This document shows positions 1 through 11,479 of a stretch of 64,000 bases of DNA, in pieces; the first letter of the stretch is position 1; the number at the start of each line of letters is the position of its first letter. Location of the stretch: NCBI GenBank assembly GCA_036873755.1, contig JAVTVY010017204.1, positions 1 to 64,000 of the forward strand, read 5' to 3'. This DNA is from Hanleya hanleyi. Its lineage: Eukaryota; Mollusca; Polyplacophora; Lepidopleurida; Hanleyidae. The position numbers and the translations under genes were made by a program. Below the pieces are notes generated by a model. That model was not told where the DNA came from. It saw nothing but the letters and a program-made list of their open reading frames with translations, and did not search any database.

Positions 1-2910
1 CAAACACTCGTGTTGCTCAGCATAGGCCCCCATGCTGTCTCCAATATCATCCCGACCCACCAGCGTGTTCTTAAAGATGGGAGGGCACTGGGCGAAGAGG
101 GGCTTGAGAGTGTCGGGAACATGCAGATCACATTCGACAAAGCCGTAGAGGTCCCCGGAACGAATGGCGTCGAACATCTGTGGCAGACTCAGAAGTCGCC
201 GACGACTGAGCGGGTACCCGCGCTCTTTTAGGAAACGACGTAAATGTGGGAGGGCCTGGCACATGGTGTGAAATTCACACTCCCACATTTCGATCAGATG
301 GTATCCTCTCTCTTTCACGTAATCGCCGTTCTCCTGCACTTCTTCCCGTAATTCTTCCGGTGTTTTTCCACGTCGTTCGTTGAAGCGTCCAGCGCTGAAA
401 TGGCATCCGTGGCCGTGCCAATAGCAGCCGTAAAATTGGAATACGGTCGGTGTTCTACGCACCAGGGCAAACCCATCGACGGGGAGTCGACGATCTCCTA
501 TGCGCTTCTCTGTGGCGTTGGTCTGATGGCGTATATAAATTCCCCGTCGATAGGCTTCCCAATCCAACCACTGGTCAGCCAGATGCTTGTAGGGAGTGCG
601 TTGCGGTGTGAAATGCTGGCCTTCTGCCAACCAGCGTGTATAATGCCCACTGGGCATAGGTTGGGCCAGAGACCACAGGTACAAGGCATTGGCATCGAAT
701 CCGATGATCTTAGCACAGGGTTTTCCACCGGGGAGAGTAGTGACGTCCTTCTCGTGATAACGGTGAAAAATAAGACTAGGTCCGCCGACAATGTTCTGCT
801 TTAGACAATCATGCATGTCCGCATCTTTTTGCTGTATCAGCGAGAAGTAGGTAGGACACTCTTGAAAAAGATGGCGAAGCGCCAGACCCGGTAAACTCAA
901 GCACTCCTTGAAGATGTCGACGTGCATCTCACGACGAAAGAGTTGAACCATTTTCTCGGCCGCTTCCAGGAAAGGAACCACATCTAAGTTATTATACCAT
1001 ATGAGGAAATCTCGCAAGGTTTGCATGTGTTGATCGTTCCATACCTGCTGTAGTTCCCGGTACGTGTCTTGCGGACATTCCACTTGCTTCAAATCGTCAA
1101 AGAACGCATCCCGGGGTGGCAACTGTGTTTCCTCCAAACGGTCGAGCGTCGATATATACGTGTAAGGGAACCTTCCTTTGGTTTGTGCACAGTCATACGC
1201 CTTCACCCACTGATCATAGCTATAATTGGGAGCTAAGTAGTTCCGTACATCCAGGAAATGGAGTGATGTGGTAGTGAGGGCCATATGATTATTGATCTTC
1301 TTGATGACGGACTTGATGGTATTAGCCTGGGCCAAGTATGGGTAGAGAAATTCCTTCACCATGTTCAAGTCGTATCGCCCCAAGTTGAAACCGAGCATCG
1401 GTAACTGGCCTGGGTATTGTAGGAAGCGCGCTTTCAATTTCTCCGCATACGGTTTAGGTAAAGGCACATCCTGCGACTGCATGGGTTCCGGCTTCGACTC
1501 CGACTCGGACTCTGACTCTTCATCGTCACTAAACGATACACCCGGTATAGGAATCCGATCGTCCAGTTGGTCGAGTACGTCCTGGAACTTGGACACCAAC
1601 AATTCCGTACTGGCCGCACTGACTTCCTCTAAATACTCCATCATGCGGGTGATCAACTCATGGGAATCCCCCGATGACACGAAACAGACCGGTGCAGCGT
1701 CATAGCCAGGTACGTTGCTGGAAATGCTGACACTGAGGAGAATATGGCGCTGCGTCCACTGCGTTTTCGCTGAAAACATGTCCATGGGCTCCAACAGGGC
1801 CTCAAAATCGTAACACGCCCAGTAGGGAAAATAACGGTCCTCCTCCGGTATGATAAGACCCTCATCGGCCAGTTCCTCGAAAATAGTAGGCGTATTATGA
1901 TACACACCACCAGGAAATTTTCGCTTCACACTGTTGTCACAAATCTTCTCGTGTCGATGTAAGTCGTAAGACTCTTTGAACACCCGATGGCATTGGGCAC
2001 AACTGTAGGACTTGGCGTACAGGCTCATATTGTAGATCAGCGAAAAATGACTCATCCCATTGTGGTCGAAGACATTGACTTTCATGGTAGAAGCATACCG
2101 TTCTGTTGAACGACGAACCAATTCAGCCACAAATGTATCCTCCTCGCATCGTAATCGGTATACAAAGATATTGATGTTGAACAGAGTTTCCACGACATCC
2201 AAATACTTGAACGGAACTCCACGGAACTGCCGCTCATCCAAGTCTCGCTCCTCTAAATACTGTTCCCAATAGCCATTGGCCACTCTGTCACAACCCTTGG
2301 GATCACACTCGTCCACATGCACGGCCAAACACCGAAACAGACATTTCCGGTCTTTGTAGGGTCCTTTTTAGCCTCCCGTTAATGCATACAGTCCGGGTCG
2401 ATGAAGCAGCCAAGGTGGTAGTAGTACAGGAGCACCGATAGGATGATCTCTCATTTTCGTGACGAAAAATGTGACGTTGGTCACCATTTCCACAAGCCAT
2501 TTGGTATTGGGGCGTTGCAACCGGGCCCATTCCAATGGGTCCAACGTAGTCAGTTGGTCGATGAGTGGCTCCAGAGAAATCGCACCCGGCTGGTCAAACA
2601 CATAGGTATTATTGCTGGGGTAATAATACCGCATCTGGTCCGTCTCCTTGTGCCGTAAGATGTACCCGAATGTCATATTCAACTTGAACGCTGTCACCTG
2701 GTCTGTGAAAATGTTCTCGGCATAGGTAGACAGATACGTGAGGTCCTGCAGCCGAAAGTTATACAAGTCCAATAGACGACGGCCACGGTGAAAACAATGG
2801 CGTATGGTAGCCCAGTGACGTCGATAAATGTCACTCACACGCTCGTCTTCGGGCAAGACTTCAACCGGAGGTGCTGCTGGGTCCCATGGAAAATCTTCTC
2901 CACGTCTCAT
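1..2910 (-). pseudogene. PolB: Polinton protein-primed DNA polymerase B (N-terminal/exonuclease part; cut by window edge)
   Basis: A reading frame starts at the ATG at 2910 and runs off the left edge. It would replicate the element by protein-primed synthesis. In order it shows an N-terminal region, a C2H2-type finger (CAQCHRVF...HRHEKIC) near 1950-2015, exonuclease motif I YDFEA at 1798-1812, an Exo II-like GFNLGRYD near 1362-1396, an acidic Ser/Asp/Glu linker near 1490-1535, and a family-B motif A (FDANALYLW) near 676-702. Motifs B and C lie outside the window. One in-frame TAA at 2368-2370 breaks the gene; the related copy at 62.9 kb has a sense codon there. The frame is otherwise open from 2367 to base 1. 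I chose the start because it is shared with the right-hand copy and lies about 120 bp downstream of a TATA/initiator pair. The family is clear from motifs; activity is doubtful because of the stop. Confidence 0.85.
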
Positions 2911-2942
2911 GCTGCAGTGAGGCCCTCCTCTCGTCAGAACAA

Positions 2943-3068
2943 GCTGGTAGGCAGGCAGGCAGGCAGGCTGGTCAGGCAGGCAGGCTGGTCAGGCAGGCAG
3001 GTAGGTCAGATAGCTCCGTTGGGTAGTGCAATGAATACACCAAACCACTAAAAATCACCCCTTTTATA
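2943..3068 (-). promoter_or_regulatory. PolB core promoter and repeat-rich 5' leader
   Basis: On the minus strand TATAAAAG lies at 3061-3068, and an initiator-like TTCATTGCA at 3027-3035, about 30 bp downstream. The leader to the ATG at 2910 contains a run of CTGC/CAGG tetranucleotide repeats (about 2943-3010). The same TATA, initiator and CCTGCCTG leader occur upstream of the other PolB copy (59,102-59,262). This conservation argues that it is a real promoter. Confidence 0.65.
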
Positions 3069-3084
3069 CGTTTTTTCCCACAAT

Positions 3085-3215
3085 GGCGGCCAATGGCGGT
3101 CACCTTCGGGTGTTTCCGGTCATTATCCGCCATTATCCGCCATTTTGGAAAATGGCGGTCACCTTCGGGTCGTTCCGGTAACTATCCGCCATTATCCGCC
3201 ATTTTGGAAAATTGC
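3085..3215. repeat. Two tandem copies of a unit of about 60 bp upstream of PolB
   Basis: Two near-identical units, each beginning ATGGCGGTCACCTTCGGGT and ending CCATTTTGGAAA, lie just upstream of the PolB promoter. GGCGG/CCGCC words recur, as in the 38-bp tandem units (GGCGGCTGTGG) upstream of the right-hand PolB. Probably terminal-region sequence of this Polinton. Confidence 0.6.
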
Positions 3216-3256
3216 AATTTCCGATATCGGGAATTGAATTCCCGATATCGGAAATT
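3216..3256. repeat. Perfect 41-bp palindrome
   Basis: Two 20-base arms (AATTTCCGATATCGGGAATT and its reverse complement) flank one central G at 3236. It lies where Polinton terminal-region sequence ends and retrotransposon sequence begins. Confidence 0.8.
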
Positions 3257-3299
3257 CGGAATAAAAAGCACTTTGGCTTGCCATAAAAATCAGTCAAAC

Positions 3300-3664
3300 T
3301 GTACCGATGGTGAAGTGAAAGAGGAAATAAATACCTTAGAACAGTCTATAATCATGAAATTAACCATCTTTCTGAGCCAATCAACCTAAAGTGAAATCAA
3401 GGCGGCGATTAAAAATCTAAAAAAATAACAAATCAGCCGGTCCTGATAGGCTAACAAATGAAATGTTAAAATACAAGCAACTCTCTCTCCTTTCTTCTAT
3501 CACCAAATCGTTTAATTGTATCCTTCAGGCTGAAATTGTCTCATCAATGTAGGCCCAGGGCTACATAGTTCCAGTTCATAAAAAAGGCGCCAAAGGAGAG
3601 GTATCGAACTATAGGCGAATCACTATCCTAAACAGTCTAGGCAAACTTTAAACTAAACTCCTTA
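3300..3664 (+). pseudogene. Non-LTR retrotransposon reverse transcriptase, fragment 1
   Basis: The plus strand encodes, with stops and frameshifts, the conserved N-terminal part of a LINE reverse transcriptase: an IKAAIKNLK...SAGPD-like block near 3400-3455, then a PVHKKGAKGE...YRRITILNSLGK block near 3570-3640. It stops at 3664 where a TIR element begins; the homology resumes at 5841 (LSNFLKESNILSEEQAGFRPD-like). The fragment is dead. Clade not assigned. Confidence 0.7.
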
Positions 3665-5840
3665 AGGCCCCATAAAAAAAATGCCTTGTTTCCCATCACT
3701 GACTTTTCAAAAAGTTGGACGGGCGGTCCTTTTTTATTTTTTATTTTCGGAAGGGCTTGGGAATGGTTCAGTTCATTCAAGAATCCACTGTTATTAAGAT
3801 AGTGATAGTCTAATTTGGTCCTAAAATGGTATATATACAATTCATTTTTTACACGGTCTTGCCAGAGATTGAATAAATACATTGGATAAATCGGCAGAAA
3901 TCCCATGTGAGGTCATCTCATTCTGATTTCGTAGTCGCAACCTCCACATTCTTAAACAGGTAAGCAGAACGCGAAATATGGTATTGATAAAATCAGAATC
4001 ATTGTGATTTGAAAGACAAAATTCGAAGGTGTATTATTTCAGCAGGAAACAAATAGGCTGAGCTATTCTCACGAAATGGAGAACATGACGATCATGACCT
4101 TAGGCAGTCAATACCACAAAGTCCACTAGGCATGAAACTATATCAGTGAGGAATAGAACATCGTAAGAGCTTCAACGGAAAATGAATATCAACTATACAC
4201 TTATACCGTGACAATGCTGGAGATGTTGTGTTCCTGTATTACTACAATACATTTATATACGACTAGAAATTTATACACAAACAGAACGAAAATGAGATTA
4301 CAACCATAAAATTGCAAACAGCGCAGATATCACGGACATGTCACCTTGATTACAGCAAAGATACTTCAACGATGTCCAATTGCAGATGAAAATTAATAAA
4401 GTAACAGAATTATTATCACAGTCTTAGAAAGACGACTAGATAAACATCTTCAGTATCTCTACACACAAAACAGTCAAGTAAGAATTGAGTCTCGATCCAG
4501 GACAGTATCTAATAAACATGACATCCAATGGCGCACAGAAGAAACATAAAGTTGCTGGCAAGGTCCCGGTAATCACACAAGGTAAGACTGTCGCGTATAA
4601 AATCTTGACATCACACTGTAAAAAGGAAGTTTTTCAAAACTCCAAAAGTGGGTGAAACCCAGCTGCAACCAGGGAAGTGGTGTTCCGAACCCCGTCCACT
4701 TGGTTTTTCAAACACCTGTTTTTCGTTTTTCGAAAAACTGCATTATGGGTTTCAAAACACTATTTGGTATTGGGTTTCAAAACCCCAAATGTCGTTGCAG
4801 CATCACAGCATGCAATTTTGGTAGTTCGAGATACAAAAAAAATGAGGTAGTTCAACATGTCATAATGGTACTATATCATGAATACCACACGTGACACGAC
4901 GAACAAGCGTAACGGTATAGTCAGAAAGAATTATAGATTTTCAAAAGAAAATCACTTTCTGGATGTTATGCCAAACATGGATATCTTTAACATTGAAAAC
5001 TTCCAATAAGTCTTCCATTAAATAAACCACTGAAGACACGTATCTCAATGATCTTCGGATGATAGTGGGGATTCTCTAAAACATTGTGCATCGGGTACTT
5101 TAGCAAACCGGCCTCATCCTACGGGGCAGATATGGCCCCGACATCCCTTTTAGGTGCACCTTGAATAATGCCACAGATTTATGTCCCTTATCTCGAAATG
5201 CTGTGAGTGGTATTTTGAAGAACCGGACTTCCCAGAGACTAGATTGGGAATTTCAAGAAATTAAACAATTAATTACCGGTATCACTTAGTTGAAGATTAT
5301 CCGGTTGTGCTAATTTCTTGCGATAGTTTGAGCATTACAGTACCGGTATATCATTTTTGATAGATCAAACTTGAGAATCGGTGAATAAACGTCCAAATCC
5401 GAGTTATGGGGTTTCAAAACACCAGTGTTTGAAACCTTTGTATCGGTGTTTCTGTGCCTCAAATATAGTGTTTCGAACAACATGGCGCGTTTTCAAACAC
5501 ACATAGCGGGGTTTCAAAACACAAGTGTTTGAAACTCTGGTATCGGTGTTTCCGTACTCCAGAAATAGTGTTTGAGAGCAGAAAAATGGGGTTTTGAAAA
5601 CCTTGCTTTTTACAGTGCACCCCAGCTCCTCTGCCACAACAAGCATTCGTAGCGCGCCACAACAGTCGCTGGTGTAAACCAAAGTCAGTTCATCCTCATT
5701 TTCATACCAAAAGAAACACCAACAAGGCAGGTGAGAAAAAATAAAAAATAAAAAATAAATCGGGGCGGGCGGAAAAATCGGGGCGGGCGGAAAATCGGGG
5801 CGGGCGGTGATGGGAAATAAGGCATTTTTTTATGGGGCCT
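3665..5840. mobile_element. 2.2-kb TIR DNA element inserted in the LINE
   Basis: The ends are inverted repeats (AGGCCCCATAAAAAAAATGC at the left; reverse complement at 5805-5840), followed inside by TTTCCCATCAC and GGGCGG-rich sequence. Near the right end a GGGGCGGGCGGAAAA motif is repeated three times (about 5761-5808). LINE reading on both sides shows it is an insertion; the target duplication is at most 2-3 bp (TA-like) and ambiguous. No convincing ORF was found inside, so it is probably non-autonomous. It contains another TIR element (4614-5617). Confidence 0.7.
4614..5617. mobile_element. 1.0-kb nested TIR element with CACTGTAAAAA ends
   Basis: The left end CACTGTAAAAA at 4614 is mirrored by TTTTTACAGTG ending at 5617. 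Both subterminal zones (4630-4800 and 5405-5600) carry many copies of a GTTTCAAAACAC/GTGTTTGAAAC motif in both orientations, typical of clustered transposase-binding sites. No coding capacity seen; no clear target duplication. Confidence 0.6.
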
Positions 5841-6204
5841 AATAACAGACTTTCAAACTTCCTCAAAGAAAGTAACATCCTCTCAGAAGAACAAGCTGGC
5901 TTTCGTCCCGATATCTACTCTCACAGATAATTGTGTTAAGAAAAAGAATAAATTATTCTTGTTTTGTCGATTTTAAGCAAGCAGTCGACTCGGTTTGGCA
6001 TGATGGTTTGTTCTTGAAGCTCCTTCGGATAGAAGTTGGTGGAAAAGTCTACAAACTCATTAAAGACATGCATAGGGCCTACAAATCGCTCTCGCCCAAA
6101 TTGGACAGTTTGGTGGAAGTCCGTCGGATATCAGTCCTAGCCTCTTCAACGTTTTCGTTCATGACCTTCAGTTCAGCCACACTGAAAATGACTCGCTCTT
6201 ATTG
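5841..6204 (+). pseudogene. Non-LTR retrotransposon reverse transcriptase, fragment 2
   Basis: This continues fragment 1. It encodes FLKESNILSEEQAGFRPD-like sequence, then the palm motif A region VDFKQAVDSVWHDGLFLKLL at about 5945-6030 (catalytic Asp of VDF kept) and KLIKDMHRAYKS. A stop lies between the two blocks. Homology stops at 6204, where the next TIR element begins, and resumes at 9885. Confidence 0.75.
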
Positions 6205-6849
6205 GTCCGGTGGCTTAAGGTCAAGATCGTGACTGACTGGAATAAAGCACCATATTTTGCACAGAGGATCATTTGGGCATAAGGAATGATCTCAGAAGGG
6301 GTGCCCATTTCTACAGGAGGTGGAAGGCCCTTAATTTGCATAAATCCAATATGGCCGCCATAATACATACAGTATCATCCTGTTGGCGACTCTTTGACAG
6401 CTTGAATCGCCTTTTGACACGAGATTAGTTTTCTACGAACCTGACTGACTCAAGAAGAAAATAATAACGATAATTGGAAACTGTATTACCCGTTGGATAT
6501 TCAACATGGCCGCCAGAGCGTCACCAATAATGGTATTATTGTTATACACATGTATGTGTGTTTGTATACATGCTAATATATGTCATATATATTTATAAAG
6601 GCTTCACTGAGAGGTTTCTGTACATGAAGCTCTGTTATGATTGACTCGATCAAGCCCGCATGAAGATTTTTTTTTCTATAGATATCCAATATGGACACCA
6701 GCGCCCCATCCTCAATGCTGATTATCGGTACTAAAAACAAATCTGTTTCGAAGGATGAAACTTCAGGTTATCGTACATGCCACGGTTGTGAACCACATAA
6801 AATGTTGCCAATTGGATTCTTCCCGGCTCCTTACATGTAAATTAGCATG

Positions 6850-9230
6850 TGTAAATCCAACGGCAAAGGAAGTTACTCTTCCAACATCGGTTGGAATCAG
6901 GCTAAAACTGTGCTAAGTAACTACCCGGAGGTAAACTTACTTGTTTCAAGTTTCACAAACAGTTTCGATATTTGGCACTCGAGAAGATATGCTTTCACTG
7001 TCTCGCGTGATCGTTCATCTGCTATGCAAAACCCTGCTATCGTAGAAGCTAAATTAGACAGAATTGTCGAAAGGTCGAGTTGCTGGTCCCTTTTCAACTC
7101 CTTTTGACAATAAGGTTTGCTCTCCATTAGGCTTAGTCTACAGAAAAGAACCTAATATATTTAGGGGCTCTTGGTGGCCGAGTTGTCGAAGGCGCATTGC
7201 TGGTGATCACAAGCCTCCCATCGCCGAACCGGCACGGATTCGAGCCTCGCTGTTGCATGTTTGAAAGTTTGCCAGTTATTGCCGATGGGCCGGAGGTGGT
7301 TCTCTTCCAGTATCGCAGCTTCCTCCATCATTAAAACTGTCTGTCACCATATGAGCGAAATAACCTTGAATGTGATATTAAACCAAATCCCCCCTAATAC
7401 CTTTAGGGTGATAACGATTTACCTTACTCTAAAAAATCTAGACGTAGACAGTTCAAAAACCACTAAAGCCTGATGGCAAAAAATCTATTTAGATGACGCC
7501 TTCCGCATCATACCAGCGATTCACCCCTTATTGGGGTTTGCCTGGGGTGACAAGTATTTTTATGATCGGTGCCTCTCGATGGAATGCTCCACATCCTGTA
7601 AGATATTAAAGAGCTCAAGTCATTCTCTGTAATCGGATATGGCTACAAAATTCGGCATATCAGAGGTGATCTACATACTGGACGACTTCATGTTCGTCGG
7701 TGCAGATGACGCTAGCCACTGTTCTGTAGCTCTCAACACTTTCACTTGTGTGAGTATTTGGGCATTCCAATCAAACACTATGGTTATGCATTGGATTCAA
7801 CTGAATTCCAGAACTATGAAAGCATCATTTCCAGAAGACAAAATTCATAAACCGAAAAGCATGCAGGTGAATTCTCGCGCCGCAAGAAGGTAACCCTTGT
7901 GGAACTGCAATCTCTCATTGGCTCGCACAATTTTGCATGTAAAGTCGTCGTGCCCGACAGGGCATTTCTCCGCTGCCTGATAGACTTCAACAAAAGTTGT
8001 ATCACAGGCTCGCCATCACATTCGCTTGAACGAAGCTAGAGCCTATGTTAATACCTGGCTTGTATTCCTAGAGTCTTCCAACGGAAAATTAATTTTCTTT
8101 CTCCAAATTGGGCATCCTCTGATGTGATCAAACCAGATCAAACCGTTTCCGACGCTGCTGATACCTTGGGTTTGGTGGCTGTTTTTGGATCTTCGTGGAT
8201 AGACCAAGAATGGCCAGCACATCTTGCCCACTTACATACCACAGTCCTTGTGCTTGCCGTGGAAATTTGGGGCCATAAACTGGCAAATCATAACGTTCTC
8301 TTTCTTTGTGATAATATGGCCGTGGTTGAAATAATCAATCTAGCCTCTTGGCTCATTCGCTCGTCGCAGCCAATACCCTGTCTGTTGCTGAGTCTTTGAA
8401 GCAGACAGCTAGAGTTCATCTGATAACGTCCCTGGCTGAATATTCCTTGAAAGTATACAAGCGCGCGCATGACAAGTATATAGAGATTTCCTGAATAACA
8501 CTGGTCAGTGCGCCAGTAAGATATTCCTCATCTCATCGGCACAGCTGGTTTCCTTCAAAGCATTCTTGCATTCCAAAAGTATGCACCCTTCACAGATTAT
8601 ACATTCATATCGGCTATCAGTTATGTGCACAATTTGGCTGCAGTACGATCCTGCTCAGTTATTCCTTGCCAAAATGCTACTTACGGGCATGTCAAAATTA
8701 CACAGCCGGATACCAGACTGCCCATAACTAAGGATATCCTCCGTAAGATATTTGATGCTATACTCCACATTGTATCCATGTAATTCTTTTACGAGCAATG
8801 ATCTTGGTAGCATTTCATGCATTCTTACGCATTAGTGAATTGACAGTTCGTTCAAAACAAGACAGCAATAGCAATGTTCTTTAATACAACGATGTCTCTT
8901 TCTCCGATCAATCTGAACGGTTACAAGGCATGCACATTATTATCCGCAACTTCAAACACAACATATCCCATAAACCAGTTCATTTGTTTATACTAATGTA
9001 AACCAGTTCATTTGTTTATACTGATAATATAAGATCCGTTCAAGCAATCCGTGCTTATTTTCGGTGACATAGTTCACATCCGAGGACGGGGCCCCTGTTC
9101 CAAGTTGCAGATGATGCGCCCATTTCAGCTGCCTATTTCTCAGCTCGTGTAAAAAACGGAATCTCTTTAATCGGCCTTGATCCTGTTTAATAGGCCATAG
9201 TTTTCGCATTGGCGCCGCCAATCTTCAGCA
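6850..9230 (+). pseudogene. DIRS-like retrotransposon relic: reverse transcriptase, RNase H and tyrosine-recombinase remnants
   Basis: In order on the plus strand: a WNQAKTVLSNYPEVNLLVS-type pre-RT block (about 6890-6950), SPLGLVYRKEPN at 7120-7160, a palm segment ending in YILDDFMFVGADD (about 7670-7710, catalytic DD), connection sequence, an RNase H-like ASDTLGFAAVFGSSW-related stretch (about 8150-8210), HNVLFLCDNMAVVEIIN (about 8290-8340), and a recombinase-like tail to about 9000 (ITKDILRKIFDAI-like near 8730). Many frameshifts and stops; a SINE interrupts it at 7166-7392. The RT plus RNase H plus recombinase order matches DIRS elements; the recombinase catalytic residues were not all located. 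Confidence 0.65.
7166..7392 (+). mobile_element. tRNA-derived SINE with mollusc-type 3' domain
   Basis: The head shows a tRNA-Leu/Ser-like A box (TGGCCGAGTTGTCGAAGGCG) and a B box (GGATTCGAGCC). The tail has the conserved GGTGGTTCTCTTCC...CACCATATGAGCGAAATA...ATTAAACC domain. It is flanked by a 15-bp imperfect target duplication (CCTAATATATTTAGG at 7151-7165, CCTAATACCTTTAGG at 7393-7407). It splits the DIRS relic. Confidence 0.75.
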
Positions 9231-9884
9231 GCAGGAATCCCGAATAACATATTCAAAAGTGTGTAGATGGAAGTCTAACGCTATTAGTATGACACATTTT
9301 ACTTGGTAGCTATGCATTGTCCAGTCACGGGTTGCATTGTATGGTAGCCCCAACGAATTTATTGCATAGATAAGGATCTGGTCCAACTTGACCCAGTTTG
9401 GCAAAGGTCAGTCAGGGTTTACCGTGCCATCTGAGTTATATATGATTATTTTCTAATATTCTCTTTATACCTAACACCAAGAAAAAAAAAATATAAAAAA
9501 AATAATTCAAAATTTCGGATCGAAAATTCGTCAAAAATTGATCAGTTCTGACGCAGCTGTAACGTCATTATGGTGGCCATCTTGGATTATTTTGCATTTC
9601 TCGCTAGACCTTTGCCAACCCTATTAGTGTGAAAATTTTCAGACTCTTACCCCCAAGTATGGCGAATATATGATGTTTTGAAAATCGTTGGGATAAAAAT
9701 TGCCATTTGTAGGCCCAAAATGACCCCGGGCCCCTAATGGGCCACATATTGCCTCCTGGGCCTGGAAATCGGGGGCACCCCTTCTGATATTGTTCTCAGT
9801 ACCTCTGACGACACGTGTGCCAAATTTGGTGCTTTATTCCACCCTGTCACGATAAAGTGAAAATCTGGCCTTAAGCCACCGGAC

Positions 9885-10110
9885 AAAAAGAGGCTATACC
9901 GGTATCATACCCAATGTATGCAGATCATTTGGATATAATGTCGAAATCTGAGGATGGTCTGCAAAATAGCATTAATAGCATTAATAAAATAAAACTATAC
10001 TGTAGCACCTGGCATCTCAACATAAATACTGATGAAACTAATGATTCTACAACAGCGAAAACCAAAGAAAAACACATCTCCTGCTTTGCAGGATTACCTA
10101 GAAAATATAC
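9885..10110 (+). pseudogene. Non-LTR retrotransposon reverse transcriptase, fragment 3 (YADD region)
   Basis: Encodes PMYADHLDIMSKSEDGLQNS followed by KIKLYCSTWHLNINTDETN, the palm motif C and following region of the LINE seen at 3.3 and 5.84 kb. The catalytic YADD reads YADH at about 9916-9927, so the copy is inactive. After about 10,110 the homology fades; 10,110-10,660 shows nothing I recognise. Confidence 0.75.
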
Positions 10111-10689
10111 AAAACCCGGATCATACGGCTTCGGGATCAGATCTCGTACGGATCAAATCTCACCTCGCACGTGCGCCCGTACGAAGCACGTGGTGACCTT
10201 CTATGTGGATTGCTTATGTGCGGGGATGAAGTTTGATCTGTCTGTCAACATTTCCACTTCTTGATATGATTGGAAGTATTCTTTTTTTTGTAAATTGTTT
10301 TCTTCAGCATACTTACTTGTGGTTTCCATCACACAGGGAGTCCATTCTATCGCCAACCAATATATGTAACCTGACTGATGACCATGATGTTCATTCTACG
10401 AAAGCCAGACAACAATCCCATTTCGACAGCTGTGTCGTGTGACACGGGGTGCAGTCATTGTTTTTCTTCGACTGCCCCTCTCCATCTGCGAACGAACGTT
10501 CACAGTCAAATGGCGGCTAACTCACATTTCCAGTAAATCAGTGCCATGTTCCTGTTGAATTTTTCGTCATGAAATAGCATAAAAATATATCAATCTATAT
10601 ATTTCTGAAACGAGTATTTCTTTAGGATTCCAAACATATTATCAAAATTAAAATCGAATCCTTTTTGTCCCCCGCCGCAACGCGGCCGG

Positions 10690-11440
10690 GGGACTTTAAA
10701 ATGGTTCTCGCTTCTATGTGTCCCTGCATGTCCGTGGATGTCCGTGCATGTCTGTTCGAATGATTACTTCCTAAAGCTTTATTGGATTATTCCGAAATTC
10801 GGCATACGCATTCCTTGCGACAAGACGCAAGTCGGTATCGCATTTCAGCAACATCTGCCTGAAGGTGGCGCCACTGGGTCAAAATGGATCTTGCTTCTAT
10901 GTGTCCGTGCATGTCCGTGCATGTCTGTTCGAATGATTACTTCCTAACGCTTTATTGGATTCTTCCGAAATTCGGCATACACATTCCTTGCGACAAGACG
11001 GAAGTCGGTATCGCATTTCAGCAACATCTGCCTGAAGGTGGCGCCACTGGGTCAAGATAGATCTTGCTTCTTTGTGTCCGTGGATGTCAGTTACAAGCGA
11101 TAACTCCCAAACGCTTTCTTGGATTCTTCCAAAATTCGGCATACGCATTCCTTGTGAGAAGACGCGGTTGCGTACTGGATTTCAGTATCATTTGCCTGAA
11201 GGTGTCTGTTCAAATTTTTCACAGGCGATAACTTCCAAAAGCTTTGTCGGATTCCCTCGAAATTTAGCATATACACTCCGTGTGACCAGACATGGGTTTT
11301 TATTGCGTTTCAGCAAGATCCACCTGAAGGTGGCGCCACTGGGTCTTGTTCCAATCTTCTGTGCATCTCCGTGGTTTCCATTCAAATTCTTCACAAGCAA
11401 TAACTTTCAAATGCTTTGTCTAATAATTAGGCAGTCCTAA
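10690..11440. repeat. Tandem repeat, about four units of 150-190 bp
   Basis: Units share CTATGTGTCCGTGCATGTCC, CTTTATTGGATTCTTCCGAA, CATACGCATTCCTTGCGACA and CCTGAAGGTGGCGCCACTGG. The last two units are shorter and more diverged. The GGTGGCGCCAC core also occurs in the 12-17 kb foldback units, so the arrays are related. Open frames here are repeat artefacts. Confidence 0.75.
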
Positions 11441-11479
11441 ATGCGTTCGTCAGTTTTTCTTCTTTCTTCCGCTTCTCGC

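Larger units (their letters stand above)
6205..9884. mobile_element. 3.7-kb TIR element inserted in the LINE, carrying a DIRS relic
   Basis: The ends are inverted repeats, GTCCGGTGGCTTAAGG at 6205 and its complement ending at 9884. Weaker similarity extends about 150 bp inward (GGAATAAAGCACCA and TCAGAAGGGGTGCCC are shared). LINE palm sequence flanks both sides. The interior holds a degenerate DIRS-like retrotransposon and a SINE, so it is a host for later insertions. No transposase recognised. Confidence 0.65.

Noticed and set aside
1361..1705. Plus-strand 114-codon ORF opposite PolB
   Set aside because: Shadow of the minus-strand PolB frame; its Asp/Ser run is the complement of the acidic PolB linker.
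3027..3300. TIR end of the left Polinton
   Set aside because: No AGTAG-type terminus or duplication found; the element seems truncated at the LINE junction.
7166..7270. tRNA gene candidate (A and B boxes present)
   Set aside because: No acceptor-stem pairing or closed cloverleaf was found, and the sequence continues into a SINE 3' domain with target duplications.
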